DNA of 64,000 nt from Candidatus Cloacimonadota bacterium (lineage in GTDB: Bacteria > Cloacimonadota > Cloacimonadia > Cloacimonadales > Cloacimonadaceae): contig JAAYWB010000060.1 of the NCBI GenBank assembly GCA_012516855.1, positions 1 through 64,000 of the forward strand, given 5' to 3'. The position numbers were made by a program, and so were the translations under genes. Shown here piece after piece: positions 1 through 9,652 of this stretch. Under the pieces are notes generated by a model, which searched no databases, was not told where the DNA came from, and saw nothing but the letters and a program-made list of their open reading frames with translations. How positions within the stretch are numbered: the stretch's first letter is position 1; every line of letters begins with the position of its first letter.

Positions 1-107
1 GGATGACGTATGTTCGATATCCAAGCTTTGAGAAAAGGAAAATGGCGATACAGCGACCGGCTGTACAAATATAGCGGCGCTTGCTGAAGTGCCGAAACTC
101 CCAAACT

Positions 108-167
108 CACGTCATTCCGGGCCTGACCCGGAATCCAGTGTGCGAGGGGCTTACGCTCCGTCGTTAT
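108..167 (+). repeat. Dispersed ~60-nt hairpin repeat, copy 1
   Basis: This stretch matches, in reverse complement, positions 36134-36200 at roughly 85% identity by eye. Shared blocks are CACGTCATTCC, TGACCCGGAATCCAGTGT and AGGGGCTTACGCTCC. It contains a perfect 8-bp hairpin (114-121 with 127-134, loop CCTGA). Both copies lie outside genes. The rest of 1-336 holds no gene I can support; the only other feature is a TTGACA at 288-293, a possible -35 for the gene at 337. Confidence 0.7.
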
Positions 168-336
168 CATTCTGCCACCCTCCGGGCTACCTACTCAGTT
201 TGAAAGGGAGCCTGAAGTTTTCATTGAGGGTGTAAAGAAGGGAAGGTTCAGGGACGCTTGTTTTCTATCTGGCAGGCAAAAATCGCCTTGACAGAAATAC
301 TGCGTCCAAAACCCATAGACACTTAGGAGATTGAAG

Positions 337-1527
337 ATGATTGAAGTAATAGACCAAAGTTGCGTGGGCTGTGGAGCTTGCGTAAAAGCCTGCGCCTATG
401 ACGCCATCAGGATAGAGAACAAGCTGGCAGCCATCGACACAGACAAATGCACCCTCTGCGGCGCCTGCGTCCAGACCTGCCCTTTCAAAGCCATCGTGAT
501 CCGCAAAAAAGGCGAAGTCCAGGCTGACATCCATGAACACCAGGGCATCTGGATTTTCGCCGAGCAAAAGGACGGGGCCATCGCGCCCGTGGTTTTTGAA
601 CTGCTGGGCAAAGGCCGCGACCTGGCTGACCAGATGGAAGCCGAGCTCAGCGCGGTGCTGCTGGGATTTGAGGTCGAGGGCCTCGCCGAAGAGCTGATCG
701 CCTTTGGAGCGGACAAGGTTATCGTGGTGGACGATCCCGAACTGAAGAACTTCCGCGACATCCGCTATGCCAAAGCGCTCACTGAACTGGCCCGCAAACA
801 CAAGCCCGCCGTGATCCTCGCCGGCGCCACAGTTACCGGCAGGTCATTCATTCCGCGGGTGGCTATCCAACTGCATACAGGCCTCACCGCCGACTGCACC
901 GGCCTGGAATACGACTCCGAAACTGGAAACCTGCTCCAAACCAGGCCTGCCTTCGGAGGCAACATCATGGCTACCATCGTCACCTCCAATCACCGACCCC
1001 AAATGGCCACCGTGCGCCATAAAGTGATGAACGCCCTCCCCCGCGACGACAATCGCTCGGGAATCGTTATCCAGGAACAGGTGGCCTTTGAACTGGACGA
1101 GGAAGACAGCTCCTGGCTGGGTTTTGAGCCGGAAGCCTCGACGCTGGTGAACATTACGGAAGCCAACATCATCGTCTCCGGCGGACGCGGACTCAAAGAC
1201 GCCAAAAACTTTGCCCTGCTGGAAGAACTGGCTGCCGCCCTGGATGGAGCTGTGGGGGCTTCACGCGCCGCGGTTGACGCCGAGTGGATTCCCTATTCCC
1301 ATCAGGTGGGGCAAACCGGAAAGACCGTGAAGCCAACTGTTTACATCGCATGCGGAATATCCGGGGCCATTCAGCACCTGGCCGGAATGTCCTCCGCCGA
1401 CTACATCATCGCCATCAATAAGGACCCCGACGCTCCCATTTTCAAGGTGGCGGACCTGGGCATCGTGGGCGACCTTTTTGAAGTGCTGCCCGCCCTCACC
1501 AAAAAGGTTAAGGAACTGCGCGGATAG
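337..1527 (+). CDS. etfA: Electron transfer flavoprotein alpha subunit with N-terminal 2[4Fe-4S] ferredoxin domain
   Basis: 396 aa. Residues 1-60 form a two-cluster ferredoxin with Cys at 9/12/15/19 and 38/41/44/48. The remainder is EtfA, ending with the FAD-binding signature QVGQTGKTVKPTVYIACG and GISGAIQH, then the conserved NKDPDAPIF. EtfA pairs with EtfB to carry FAD and shuttle electrons. Ferredoxin-fused EtfAs are known in bifurcating complexes of anaerobes such as CarE, LctC and AcrA. The ATG at 337 is chosen because AGGAGA ends at 330, six bases upstream; the in-frame TTG at 331 would touch the ribosome site. No etfB or dehydrogenase lies in view, so it may be beyond the left edge. 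Family is certain; the partner and a bifurcating role are inferred. Confidence 0.93.
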   Translation: MIEVIDQSCVGCGACVKACAYDAIRIENKLAAIDTDKCTLCGACVQTCPFKAIVIRKKGEVQADIHEHQGIWIFAEQKDGAIAPVVFELLGKGRDLADQMEAELSAVLLGFEVEGLAEELIAFGADKVIVVDDPELKNFRDIRYAKALTELARKHKPAVILAGATVTGRSFIPRVAIQLHTGLTADCTGLEYDSETGNLLQTRPAFGGNIMATIVTSNHRPQMATVRHKVMNALPRDDNRSGIVIQEQVAFELDEEDSSWLGFEPEASTLVNITEANIIVSGGRGLKDAKNFALLEELAAALDGAVGASRAAVDAEWIPYSHQVGQTGKTVKPTVYIACGISGAIQHLAGMSSADYIIAINKDPDAPIFKVADLGIVGDLFEVLPALTKKVKELRG

Positions 1528-1551
1528 ACCTTAGCCAGCGCGCTCGAAGCC

Positions 1552-2175
1552 GTGAGCCTGTCCGTCTGCGAGATTTTTTACAGCCTGCAGGGCGAATCCA
1601 ACTTCGCTGGCCGTCCCTGCATTTTTGTGCGCCTCAGCGGCTGCAATCTGCGCTGTTCATACTGCGACACCCAATACGCCTGGGTCCCGGGCAAAGAGAT
1701 GGAGATTGGGGAAATACTTTGCGAGGTCCGAAAATTCCCCACCCGGCTGGTGGAAGTCACCGGAGGCGAACCGCTTTGGCAGGAAGATACTTACTCCCTG
1801 TTGCGGGACCTCTGCAAAGAAGGCTATGCCTGCCTGCTGGAGACCAACGGCTCACTCTGGCTGGAGGACATGCCGGATGAGGTGATCCGGATTATCGACG
1901 TCAAATGCCCTGGCAGCGGCTGTGGCGATTCCTTCATGAAATGGAACCTGAAACGGCTCAAACCCCGCGATGAACTGAAGTTCGTGCTGACCAGCCCCTG
2001 GGATTACCGCTTTGCCCTGGATTTCATAGCAGCTAATACCCTGCAGGACAGAACCATCCACTTTTCGCCCGTCACCTCCGTTCTGAAGCCGGAAACACTA
2101 GCCCGATGGATGCTGCGGGATGGCGTGACGGCAAAACTGCAACCGCAACTACACAAGATTCTGGACCTGAAATAG
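1552..2175 (+). CDS. queE: 7-carboxy-7-deazaguanine synthase (radical SAM, QueE)
   Basis: 207 aa. Converts 6-carboxytetrahydropterin to 7-carboxy-7-deazaguanine in the queuosine/preQ0 pathway. It opens with the QueE hallmark IFYSLQGESNFAGRPC, then the radical SAM cluster motif CNLRCSYC (C31, C35, C38) and TGGEP for SAM binding. Length is normal for the family. Translation appears to start at a GTG at 1552, 24 nt after the etfA stop, with only a weak GAAG upstream. No other queuosine genes are nearby. It converges with the helicase gene that ends at 2345; the 169 nt between them hold no strong terminator. Confidence 0.93.
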   Translation: MSLSVCEIFYSLQGESNFAGRPCIFVRLSGCNLRCSYCDTQYAWVPGKEMEIGEILCEVRKFPTRLVEVTGGEPLWQEDTYSLLRDLCKEGYACLLETNGSLWLEDMPDEVIRIIDVKCPGSGCGDSFMKWNLKRLKPRDELKFVLTSPWDYRFALDFIAANTLQDRTIHFSPVTSVLKPETLARWMLRDGVTAKLQPQLHKILDLK

Positions 2176-2344
2176 CATTCTGCAATCAGAGAGTCGCGCT
2201 GTTTTGTTACCCACTATGGGTGGAAGCAGCCATCATGATTTGCTCAATTCCTTGAAAAATTGTCAGATATGGCAGGGTTTGACAATATCATAGCGTACCT
2301 CTTTCACCGGTATGGGATACGCTTTCTTGGCAGGGGATTTGTCC

Positions 2345-5300
2345 TCAGATTTTCAAGTCGATAAAATCCGTTTCCACCTGATAGCCGTTGTCCCTGATCA
2401 CCGGAAGCGCCAGCAAGGCTTGTTTGTATCTTTCCAACTGGCCTTCCTCCCTGCCGGTGCCGGTCTTGTAATCCAGGATCAGGGCGCGTTTATTCGCCGT
2501 ATCCAGCAAGAGGCGGTCGATCCGGAGTTCTCTGCCCCTGTGCCAGAGCGAGAACTCGGTGAAAACCTTGTCGTAGCCGGAAGGGAACACCTGCTTGGTG
2601 GGCAGGTTTGAGCGCAGGATCTCTATCCGGGTCTGGATGGTTTCTCTGGTGAGTAGCGAACCGAAGCGCGCCAGGCACTGTTTGCCGGCGTATTTATGCT
2701 CAGCGGGCTGGTCCTGCTTCACAAAGCTGAGATAGTGGTGGGCGAGGTCGCCGAAAAGGTTCTTGCGGTCTTCCAGCCAAATCTTTTTCCAGTTTTTATG
2801 CTCGTCGATCTCGTTGCGCTGAAGGCCGGCAAAGCGGTCGGTTTCACGAATTGGCAAAACACGGGTCAGCGCTTCCACGGTGACTCCTTCGGCCTTTGGT
2901 TCCCTGCTTTCCCCTTTTTTGGGTTGAATAGGAGTGGCCGGCCAAACATAGGTCCCATTTTCCTTTGGGACCACGGTTTCATCCTTGAAGAATTCCTCCG
3001 CGGCGGCCGCCACCAGCACGGGAAGATTCAGTTTTCCGGTTTTTCTATCCTCCACATACTTATCCCAGCCATCCTTGCCCTGAAAGGCAAAACAGAGATG
3101 CAGTGCGGTTTTGGCGCGGGTGAAAGCCACATAGAGGTTGTTCATTTCCTCCAGCATTTCGCGATGTTCGCTGTTCTCAGCCAGGGCTTTGTGGCTGGAA
3201 GCCTTGATCACATCAGCATAGTGGTAGGTGAGCCCAAAGTCCCTAAGGTCCTGGAAATCCGCCCCTTCGAAACTGGTGTAGGCCTTGAGCTTGTCATGAT
3301 CGCTTCCGCCCCGGGAACTGAGATTGTAGAAAAGAAACACCCGGTCGAATTGCAAGCCTTTGGATTTGTGGACGGTTAGCAGTTGCAATGAACCTCCGCC
3401 CTCCACAGAGACCTGCTTGAGGCTGTCCTGGCCTTCATTGTCCTCCAGATAATCCAGGAACGCGGGGATGCTCACATCTTTCTGCGCGGGGGCTAATTCA
3501 AAGTCGCGCACGAGGTTGAGGAAGGCATGAATGTTCAGATAATCGCGCTCAAAGGCCTGGGGGTTGTCTTCCTCAGCCGCGGCGCCTTTATGGGTCGGCA
3601 GACAGAGGTCTGTGAGCGCCCGGCAGGCTTCGGAGATCGATCCAGTCTGCGTTTGGCTAAGTTTGTAAAGCTCGCGCGCGAGAGGACAGACAGAAAAGTC
3701 AGGTTCTCGAGAAGCTTCACGGGCGGCGGCAATTTCGTCCGCGATTTTCTTGAGCTCAGTTGCTTCGAGCATAATGTAATTCGAGCGCAGCACCTCCAGA
3801 AAATCCAGCCAGTCACGCCAGGCCAGCCAGCGCAGCCAGGCAATGAGCGGTGAAACCCAGGCGTGATTGGGCAAGGCACTGGAAGGCTGATAGATGCTGC
3901 CGATTCCAGCGGCGTCGAGCAAAGACTGGATGGCTTCCAATTCTTTACCGGTGCGGCAGATCACAGCCATGCTTTCCTGACTGTTTTTTGGGTCATGCGG
4001 TTTGATGAAATCCCACACGAAATCGCGGTAAACGGCGTCAAGGCTTTTCCAAGCCTCACCTTTGGAACAGCAGGCGGCGCGAAACTCGATGCAGGTTTGG
4101 GGATCGAGATCCTTCATGCCCTGTTTAAGCGGTTGGTAAGGCCATTGTAAGCCAAACTCTTGCAGGCGGTTGCTGATCAGGGACGACTTGAACACCCGAT
4201 TGACAAAGGATATCATTTTCTCGCTACTGCGGTAGGATGTACCCAGGGATTCTTGGTTCAGGTTTCTCAGCGCGCCAAAGATGGAACGCAGGTTGAGCAA
4301 AAGTTCGCGTTCGCCGCCCCGCCAGCCAAAGATGGACTGCTTTTCATCGCCCACCACGATCATGCCACCGAAATCCTTGGTGCCCTCGCCGCTGGTGATT
4401 TCTTCGATGATCGGCTTGAGGATGGCAAACTGGATCAGCGAAGTATCCTGAAATTCGTCGATCAGGATGAAGCGGCTGCGGTGGGCCAGGAACTGGTAAA
4501 ACTCGGTGGCCACGGCTTCCACCTGCATGTCGAACTGGGGCGGGTCGGTGCTGAACAGGGCTTCCAGGGTGAACCAGGAAATGTCGTCGTAGGTCATGTT
4601 TTTGTAGCGGTAGATCAATTTGTCGTATTCAGCCAGAATGGCCGACCAGACCGAAAGAATCTCTTCCTGCTCAGGCAAAAAGTGGGTGTGGAGCAACAAG
4701 TCGGCCAAGTCTTCATTAAGCTGGGCCTGCAAATCCAGAAAGGTTTGTTTTACCCCCGTCAAGTCCTTGCGCATGAATTTGCTCATGCTGGCGATCTTGC
4801 CCTCGGGGCAGTTCTGAAACAACCTCAGATAGCCGTCGGGTCTCTCACACAGTCTGGCAACCGCCTCACGTAAACCGGCATAGCTATCTGGAAACAGGGG
4901 AAATAAGGAACGGAACTTTTGCACAACGCACTCTTCCGGAGTCAGGTCCGGCCTGTTCTGCGCCATAAGGGTGATCAATAGTTCCAGATTTTCCCTGATA
5001 GCCTTGCGGAGTCGTTCAGGCTCTTCGGCACCGCCATCCCTGAACATCCGCCACAGGGTGCCCTCAGCAGGAGTTTTGTTCTCTGCCTTCCTGATCTGGA
5101 AATGCAGCCAGCGCTGTTCTATTAGTGATTTGAAGAAGTGTTTGTATTCGTCCAGGGAAGGGCTTATCTTGCGGCTGAGCAGGCTGTCCAGCCTGGCTTT
5201 GAATTCCGGTTTCATCAGGTGCTGGAGCAGGAAAGGCAGTCGTTTTTCCACAGCTTTGATGTCGATCTCGAAATTCTCAATGCTGCGCAAGGGACGGACG

Positions 5301-5707
5301 ATATTGCGGAACACGCTGTTGATATAGGCATCTATGGTCATCACCTGCAGTTGCCTGCGGTCGGAGGAAAGGGCGCGCAGGGCCCGGTTCAGCAATTCAA
5401 GGTCCTGATCGGTCAGTTCTGCGTCCTCGCGTTCCGGCCAAAGGCTGTCCAGCAAACCGCTCCGGTCTTTGGCGATCTCTTCGGTGGCGGGTTTGTCGTT
5501 GCAAAGCAATTCCAGATGGGAGTTTATCCTTTCACGGATTTCCGCGGTGGCCTTTTTGGTGAAGGTAAGCACCAGGATGTTGTCCAGGCTGAAATCCTGG
5601 TGTTTTCCGTAAAAATCCAGAATGATGCGAATGTATTCCAGGGCAAGGCGATAGGTTTTTCCCGTGCCGGCGCTGGCGGTGATGATCTTGCTGGAAAACC
5701 GGCTCAT
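2345..5707 (-). CDS. addA: AddA/RecB-like UvrD-family helicase with C-terminal PD-(D/E)XK nuclease
   Basis: 1120 aa. Predicted ATP-dependent 3'-5' helicase/exonuclease subunit processing double-strand breaks. Superfamily 1A motifs are in order: Walker A ASAGTGKT (K17), Walker B FILIDEFQDTS, GDEKQSIFGWRGG, LGTSYRSS, LTVHKSKGLQFDRVFLF and YVAFTRAKTALHL. The end carries a nuclease core with LRIDRLLLD, ALILDYKTGTG and a following QLERYKQAL helix, as in AddA and RecB. Its start overlaps the upstream nuclease gene by 4 nt (ATGA), so the two are coupled. A RecB-type assignment is possible, but the partner is a second nuclease with no RecC or RecD nearby, which favours AddAB. Confidence 0.88.
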   Translation of the reverse strand: MSRFSSKIITASAGTGKTYRLALEYIRIILDFYGKHQDFSLDNILVLTFTKKATAEIRERINSHLELLCNDKPATEEIAKDRSGLLDSLWPEREDAELTDQDLELLNRALRALSSDRRQLQVMTIDAYINSVFRNIVRPLRSIENFEIDIKAVEKRLPFLLQHLMKPEFKARLDSLLSRKISPSLDEYKHFFKSLIEQRWLHFQIRKAENKTPAEGTLWRMFRDGGAEEPERLRKAIRENLELLITLMAQNRPDLTPEECVVQKFRSLFPLFPDSYAGLREAVARLCERPDGYLRLFQNCPEGKIASMSKFMRKDLTGVKQTFLDLQAQLNEDLADLLLHTHFLPEQEEILSVWSAILAEYDKLIYRYKNMTYDDISWFTLEALFSTDPPQFDMQVEAVATEFYQFLAHRSRFILIDEFQDTSLIQFAILKPIIEEITSGEGTKDFGGMIVVGDEKQSIFGWRGGERELLLNLRSIFGALRNLNQESLGTSYRSSEKMISFVNRVFKSSLISNRLQEFGLQWPYQPLKQGMKDLDPQTCIEFRAACCSKGEAWKSLDAVYRDFVWDFIKPHDPKNSQESMAVICRTGKELEAIQSLLDAAGIGSIYQPSSALPNHAWVSPLIAWLRWLAWRDWLDFLEVLRSNYIMLEATELKKIADEIAAAREASREPDFSVCPLARELYKLSQTQTGSISEACRALTDLCLPTHKGAAAEEDNPQAFERDYLNIHAFLNLVRDFELAPAQKDVSIPAFLDYLEDNEGQDSLKQVSVEGGGSLQLLTVHKSKGLQFDRVFLFYNLSSRGGSDHDKLKAYTSFEGADFQDLRDFGLTYHYADVIKASSHKALAENSEHREMLEEMNNLYVAFTRAKTALHLCFAFQGKDGWDKYVEDRKTGKLNLPVLVAAAAEEFFKDETVVPKENGTYVWPATPIQPKKGESREPKAEGVTVEALTRVLPIRETDRFAGLQRNEIDEHKNWKKIWLEDRKNLFGDLAHHYLSFVKQDQPAEHKYAGKQCLARFGSLLTRETIQTRIEILRSNLPTKQVFPSGYDKVFTEFSLWHRGRELRIDRLLLDTANKRALILDYKTGTGREEGQLERYKQALLALPVIRDNGYQVETDFIDLKI

Positions 5708-8583
5708 TCTTCAGCTCCTTTGTCCGCCCGGAAGAGGTCGGCGCGGGTCACCGAGGCCAGTTTCACCCGGTCCCCGGCTTTTTTACCGAGGGTAAATCCT
5801 TGTTCCAGAATCTGTTTCAAGTTCTCTTCCTGTTCCCCGCGCCATTCCTGGCGACGTTTGTCCGTGATCTTCCTGCCTCCGGTTTTCTGATCAAAAACCT
5901 GCCAGAACAGGGATTGCAGTTCCTTGGCCGACCAGGCTTCATCCAGAAGATAGTACAGCCACTCATAGAAGATAAGCTGCTCGTCGTCGCCTTTGCCAGT
6001 TTTGAAATCCACGATGTAGTTGAGTTCGGGGCATTCCACCCTCAAATCCGCCTTTCCACTTATCCAGATAGAGTATTCTTTGCCCGCGTGGTTCACACAG
6101 ACCAGCTTGCGGCCTTCTTTTTCCTCTTTGGTCATGAATTTCTCTTCCGGGATGAGCTTGAAGGAAACGCCTAGCAGCCGGGGCTTTAAAAACTCAAAAT
6201 AGAACACCCGGATGGATTCGACCAGGTTGTCTGAGATAATGCTGACCAGGAATTCGTGGTTGTAGTTCTGCGGTATCTTGTAAAGGTAGAGTTGGTCAGG
6301 ATCGTTCAGAATTCTGTTTAGCGTTGCCGCCAGGCCCTTAGCATCGGAAAAAGCCTGTTCCAGCTGGGGCAGGTCGGCGTCTTCTTTGGCCAGGGGCAGA
6401 AGCACTGCCGAGAGAAACGAGTGCATGATGCTGCCAAAGAGTTTGCGGGTGAGGGTTTCCTCAGGTCGCAAATCAAGTTCCGGCAGTTTGCGCAGATGCT
6501 CCAGATACCAGGCGAAGGGGTTTTTCCTGAACATGGCCAAACTATAATAACTGGTGCGGACAATTCCTTCCACGCCGAAATCCTCAGGAGGCGAACAGGG
6601 CAGGGTGAAAAAGTCCCCAGACGGCTTGGCAACACAGCAGACAGCTTGGTCGGCAAGCCCCGGCAGCCGCTCCGCGTTGGCCGCAACCGTCTCATGGCCA
6701 GCCAGATAGAGCTTGGAAATCCGCGGCGCCAACTGCGTTGGCTTCACAGCCATACCATCCCTGGCCAGTTCCGGCAGAGCGCCATCCGCCATGGCCTGCA
6801 CGAGTTCCGTGACAAAGCTACCAGGCTCGATGTCGTTTTCCTGGTCCCGGTAGCTGAAAATCACGCAGCGCCGGCTGGTTAGCACGGTGCGCAGAAAATA
6901 GTAGCGCTCACGTTCACGGAGGTCGGGATAGCTTTTCAGGCCTAGGCGCGCACGTTGGTTTTCGTTAAGCAGCCAAACCGGGCTTGGATTGGAGGGTATT
7001 TCGCCTTCGATGGCGTGGAAAAAGTAAACGCTGTGATGCTGCAGATTTCTCAGGTCCAAAAGGTTGCTCACCTCCACCCGGGGTTCAGCCTTCAAAGCCT
7101 GATGAAAGCTGAATTTGCCGCTGCCCAGGGATTCCAGGAACAGTTGCAGAACCGCCGCGGCCAAACTCGCTCCCTCACAGCCGAAAAGTCCCTTCCAATC
7201 ATTCACGACGCCCAGGGTTTCCAGGCTGGCGAAGTTGGCCAGGCGTTCGTAGAAAACATCCATGATGTCGCTGTGCAGCAGTTCTTCTTCACGGCATAGG
7301 TCTTTTATCCGCAGCCCATTGGGAGCGTCAACCAGGCCGATAAAGTCTTGCGGCCTGCTTATCAAGCTCAGTTGGCCAAGCAGGGCGAAATGTTTCGGCA
7401 GGATGTTTCCCAGATATGGAAAGCCTTGCTCGCGGTGCAGTTTGTCCAAAAGCTGCAAGTCCCTGTCCACATAGAGGATATCCTTTTGCAGCATGTATCT
7501 CAGCTCTTCAAGAAGCGGTGCCTTATCTTTAACCGCCAGACCGTGATAGCGCAGAAAAGACTCTTGCGCGCAGGCGTCCAGAATGAGCCGCAGCGGCAGG
7601 AAAGCGCCTTCCAGAGTGGCCTCCATCGCCTCCAGGTGCTTTTGGAAAACGAGCAGCAACTGATAGATGCCGCTGCCAACAATGCTTTCGGAGCGCGGAC
7701 ACGAAAAGCGGGCGGGATCGAAAAGGTCACGATAGTGGGCTTGGCTGAAGTGGCTGTCCACAATCACCGCCTCACCATCTTCCCCGCAGGCCTGGCCATG
7801 GTTGGCGAGGAAGGCCAGAACCATCTGTTCGGCGTTTTCGCATTCAACGATTTCCAGATGGCGGATGTTGTAATCCCCCCCCTTCAAGCCGGCCAATTCG
7901 ATTCGGGGCGGCTCCAGGTCACGGGTTTTTTCCTCCTGGGACTGAACCAGCGCGACAACCTCGTTTCCCGCTTGCTCCAAAGCGTCCAGCAGCGCCTTTT
8001 CCAGCCCGCTGTAATAATATTGGTTCACAAAAACCACTTTCCTGCCGGAATAAGGAACCTGGACGCCGGCAGCTTCCCAACTGAAGATGGGATCGCTGAA
8101 GTCCAATTCTTCCAATATGTTCCGGTAGCGACCGCGAATCTCCAGAACTCGGTTCAGATAGTCTTCCTGCCAGTTCAGCAGCGTCATCTGGGCACGGCCG
8201 GGAAGGTCCTGCAGGATTTGGCTGTCCACCCTTTCGTCACACAGCTCCTCGAAAAACTGGAAGAAACTCCCTCCCCACTCCACGATGTCGAAATAGCCGT
8301 TGATGTGGAAGTAGGCGCGATCCTCCTCCGACAGCGCCTGGTAGAGGCAGAGCAGGCGTTTGTCATCACTAATCCGCGGCAGCGGGGGCAGCAGCAGAGC
8401 GGCTTTGAAGTCCTCCATGGCCACAAAATCGCAATCCTGTAAGGCCCAGCCTTCCAGGAAGCGCCTCCGGGCTTTGGATGCGGAGATGCGGGTGGGAAAA
8501 ACCAGGATGCAGCCGTCGGTGACCTGCCCTAAAGTAGCTTCGATCAGGTCCTTACTGAAAGGGACATTGATGAGGGTGCGCAA
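5704..8583 (-). CDS. addB: AddB-like PD-(D/E)XK exonuclease subunit
   Basis: About 959 aa. Likely partner of the AddA-like helicase that follows with a 4-nt overlap. The C-terminal region has a RecB-type nuclease core (IWISGKADLRVE, then YIVDFKTGKG and an EQLIFYEWLYYLL helix). The N-terminus (LVFPTRISASKARRRFLEG) aligns with the start of AddB helicase-like folds but shows no Walker A. I also see no cysteine set for the Fe-S staple found in classical AddB, so this is the iron-free branch. Start: the TTG at 8583 has GGAGG five bases upstream; a GTG at 8595 is in frame but lacks a ribosome site. A TTGACA (8633-8638, minus) may be its -35. Confidence 0.78.
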   Translation of the reverse strand: MRTLINVPFSKDLIEATLGQVTDGCILVFPTRISASKARRRFLEGWALQDCDFVAMEDFKAALLLPPLPRISDDKRLLCLYQALSEEDRAYFHINGYFDIVEWGGSFFQFFEELCDERVDSQILQDLPGRAQMTLLNWQEDYLNRVLEIRGRYRNILEELDFSDPIFSWEAAGVQVPYSGRKVVFVNQYYYSGLEKALLDALEQAGNEVVALVQSQEEKTRDLEPPRIELAGLKGGDYNIRHLEIVECENAEQMVLAFLANHGQACGEDGEAVIVDSHFSQAHYRDLFDPARFSCPRSESIVGSGIYQLLLVFQKHLEAMEATLEGAFLPLRLILDACAQESFLRYHGLAVKDKAPLLEELRYMLQKDILYVDRDLQLLDKLHREQGFPYLGNILPKHFALLGQLSLISRPQDFIGLVDAPNGLRIKDLCREEELLHSDIMDVFYERLANFASLETLGVVNDWKGLFGCEGASLAAAVLQLFLESLGSGKFSFHQALKAEPRVEVSNLLDLRNLQHHSVYFFHAIEGEIPSNPSPVWLLNENQRARLGLKSYPDLRERERYYFLRTVLTSRRCVIFSYRDQENDIEPGSFVTELVQAMADGALPELARDGMAVKPTQLAPRISKLYLAGHETVAANAERLPGLADQAVCCVAKPSGDFFTLPCSPPEDFGVEGIVRTSYYSLAMFRKNPFAWYLEHLRKLPELDLRPEETLTRKLFGSIMHSFLSAVLLPLAKEDADLPQLEQAFSDAKGLAATLNRILNDPDQLYLYKIPQNYNHEFLVSIISDNLVESIRVFYFEFLKPRLLGVSFKLIPEEKFMTKEEKEGRKLVCVNHAGKEYSIWISGKADLRVECPELNYIVDFKTGKGDDEQLIFYEWLYYLLDEAWSAKELQSLFWQVFDQKTGGRKITDKRRQEWRGEQEENLKQILEQGFTLGKKAGDRVKLASVTRADLFRADKGAEE

Positions 8584-8754
8584 AGAAACCTCCACAATAG
8601 CTTTTTCGCACGCTCGGGCCGGGCTGGTTTTCTGTCAAGCCGAAATCCTTTCAATCTCAATGACGGAGGCTTCTGATCGGCCTGGTTCAACTTTCCTGCC
8701 TTCTTCCGCCTCTTAACAAGCCATGCCTGGGACGAAGGCCGGGCAAGCTTGGTG

Positions 8755-8860
8755 GTTAAGGCCCGCTGGTTTCGCCCTCACTCGCCTCCCGCAAGATGGC
8801 CGCACCTGATGCGGGCATTGGGCGGGTGGTTCAAAGCGGGCAGGTTTGAAAGGGCTAAGG
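8755..8860. repeat. 107-nt palindromic dispersed repeat, copy A
   Basis: One of three copies (others at 34558-34664 and 46873-46979). It begins GTTAAGGCCC and ends GGGCTAAGG. The core (8783-8830) has the shared plan CGCCTCCCGCA, GATG.CCGCA, TGATGCGGG, GGCGGG. The inner hairpin is CCGCA pairing with TGCGG; the outer stem is weaker here than in the other copies. It fills most of the gap (8584-8880) between two minus-strand genes. Confidence 0.7.
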
Positions 8861-8880
8861 ACCAGCTCAGCTGGGGGCAT

Positions 8881-9552
8881 TCAGGAAGTTTTTGAGGGAC
8901 ATACAGCCCTCAAAGGACAGTCGGGGCAGAGCGGGGCCTTTTTGCAGAAGTCTTTGCAATGGAGGACGATTTGGGCGTGGAAATCGTTGTAGAGGGGCAC
9001 CTCCGCGGGAATCCGGGCGCAGATGTAGTCCTGAAGCTGATGGTAATCCAACTTTTCAACGGGATAGCCGAGACGCGACAAAAGCCTTTTTGTGTAGGCA
9101 TCGACTACGAAAACGGGCAGGCCGCCGGCATAAAGCAGTATTGAATCGACCGTTTCCGGACCTAACCCTTTGATGGACAGCATCCTGGCACGCAGGGCGG
9201 ACAGCTCCTCCGAGAACAAGATATCCAGGTCGAAACCGCAGGTATCACCGAGAAAACGGGCAAACTCCTTGAGGCGCAAAGCCTTCTGATTGTAGTAGAG
9301 AGTGGGGCGGACGAGGGTGGCAAGCAATTGCAAATCAGCCAGATGGATGTCCCGCAGGGTGAGGATGCCCTGTCCGGCAAGCGCTACCAAAGCCTTTTCA
9401 ACGTTGCCCCAGGCCACGCTTTGGGTGAGGATGGCGCCGATGATGACCTCATCCTGGGTCTGGGCAGGCCACCAGCTTTGGCAGCCATTATGGCTTAACA
9501 GGACTTGGTAAAGCTCCAGCAGTGGGAGTGGCTGATTGCCCGGTCCAGTCAT
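8881..9552 (-). CDS. Endonuclease III-like HhH-GPD DNA glycosylase with [4Fe-4S] cluster
   Basis: 223 aa from the ATG at 9552; a TTG three codons earlier also fits. Family: base-excision repair glycosylase/lyase. Seen: helix-hairpin-helix LSIKGLGPETVDSILLYAGG, then PVFVVDAYTKRLLSRLGY with the catalytic Asp, and a C-terminal cluster motif C-K-D-F-C with CPDCPLRAVC. The N-terminus (EVIIGAILTQSVAWGNVEKAL) resembles the archaeal/thermophile endonuclease III-like branch rather than E. coli Nth. The Lys expected before the HhH in bifunctional Nth is not obvious, so lyase activity is uncertain. It lies 100 nt downstream of ispF on the same strand and could be the last gene of that run. Confidence 0.85.
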   Translation of the reverse strand: MTGPGNQPLPLLELYQVLLSHNGCQSWWPAQTQDEVIIGAILTQSVAWGNVEKALVALAGQGILTLRDIHLADLQLLATLVRPTLYYNQKALRLKEFARFLGDTCGFDLDILFSEELSALRARMLSIKGLGPETVDSILLYAGGLPVFVVDAYTKRLLSRLGYPVEKLDYHQLQDYICARIPAEVPLYNDFHAQIVLHCKDFCKKAPLCPDCPLRAVCPSKTS

Positions 9553-9652
9553 GGTTTGCAAATAAATGATGTGACGATTCAGCCTCCGCTGACGAAGGCT
9601 GTGGCCAGGGTGGCTTTGCTGTTGTGATGGAAACCTGTGATTCCGGGCGCTT

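Noticed and set aside
3-74. Short open frame at the left edge (reads MTYVRYPSFEKRK...)
   Set aside because: Only 23 codons, no ribosome site, two other frames are equally possible; cannot tell whether it is the end of an upstream gene.
2290-2330. Stem GCGTA...TACGC between queE and addA as terminator
   Set aside because: Five base pairs with a large loop and no T-run in either direction.
8755-8860. CRISPR-like repeat
   Set aside because: Copies are tens of kb apart and not in a regular array; no cas genes nearby.
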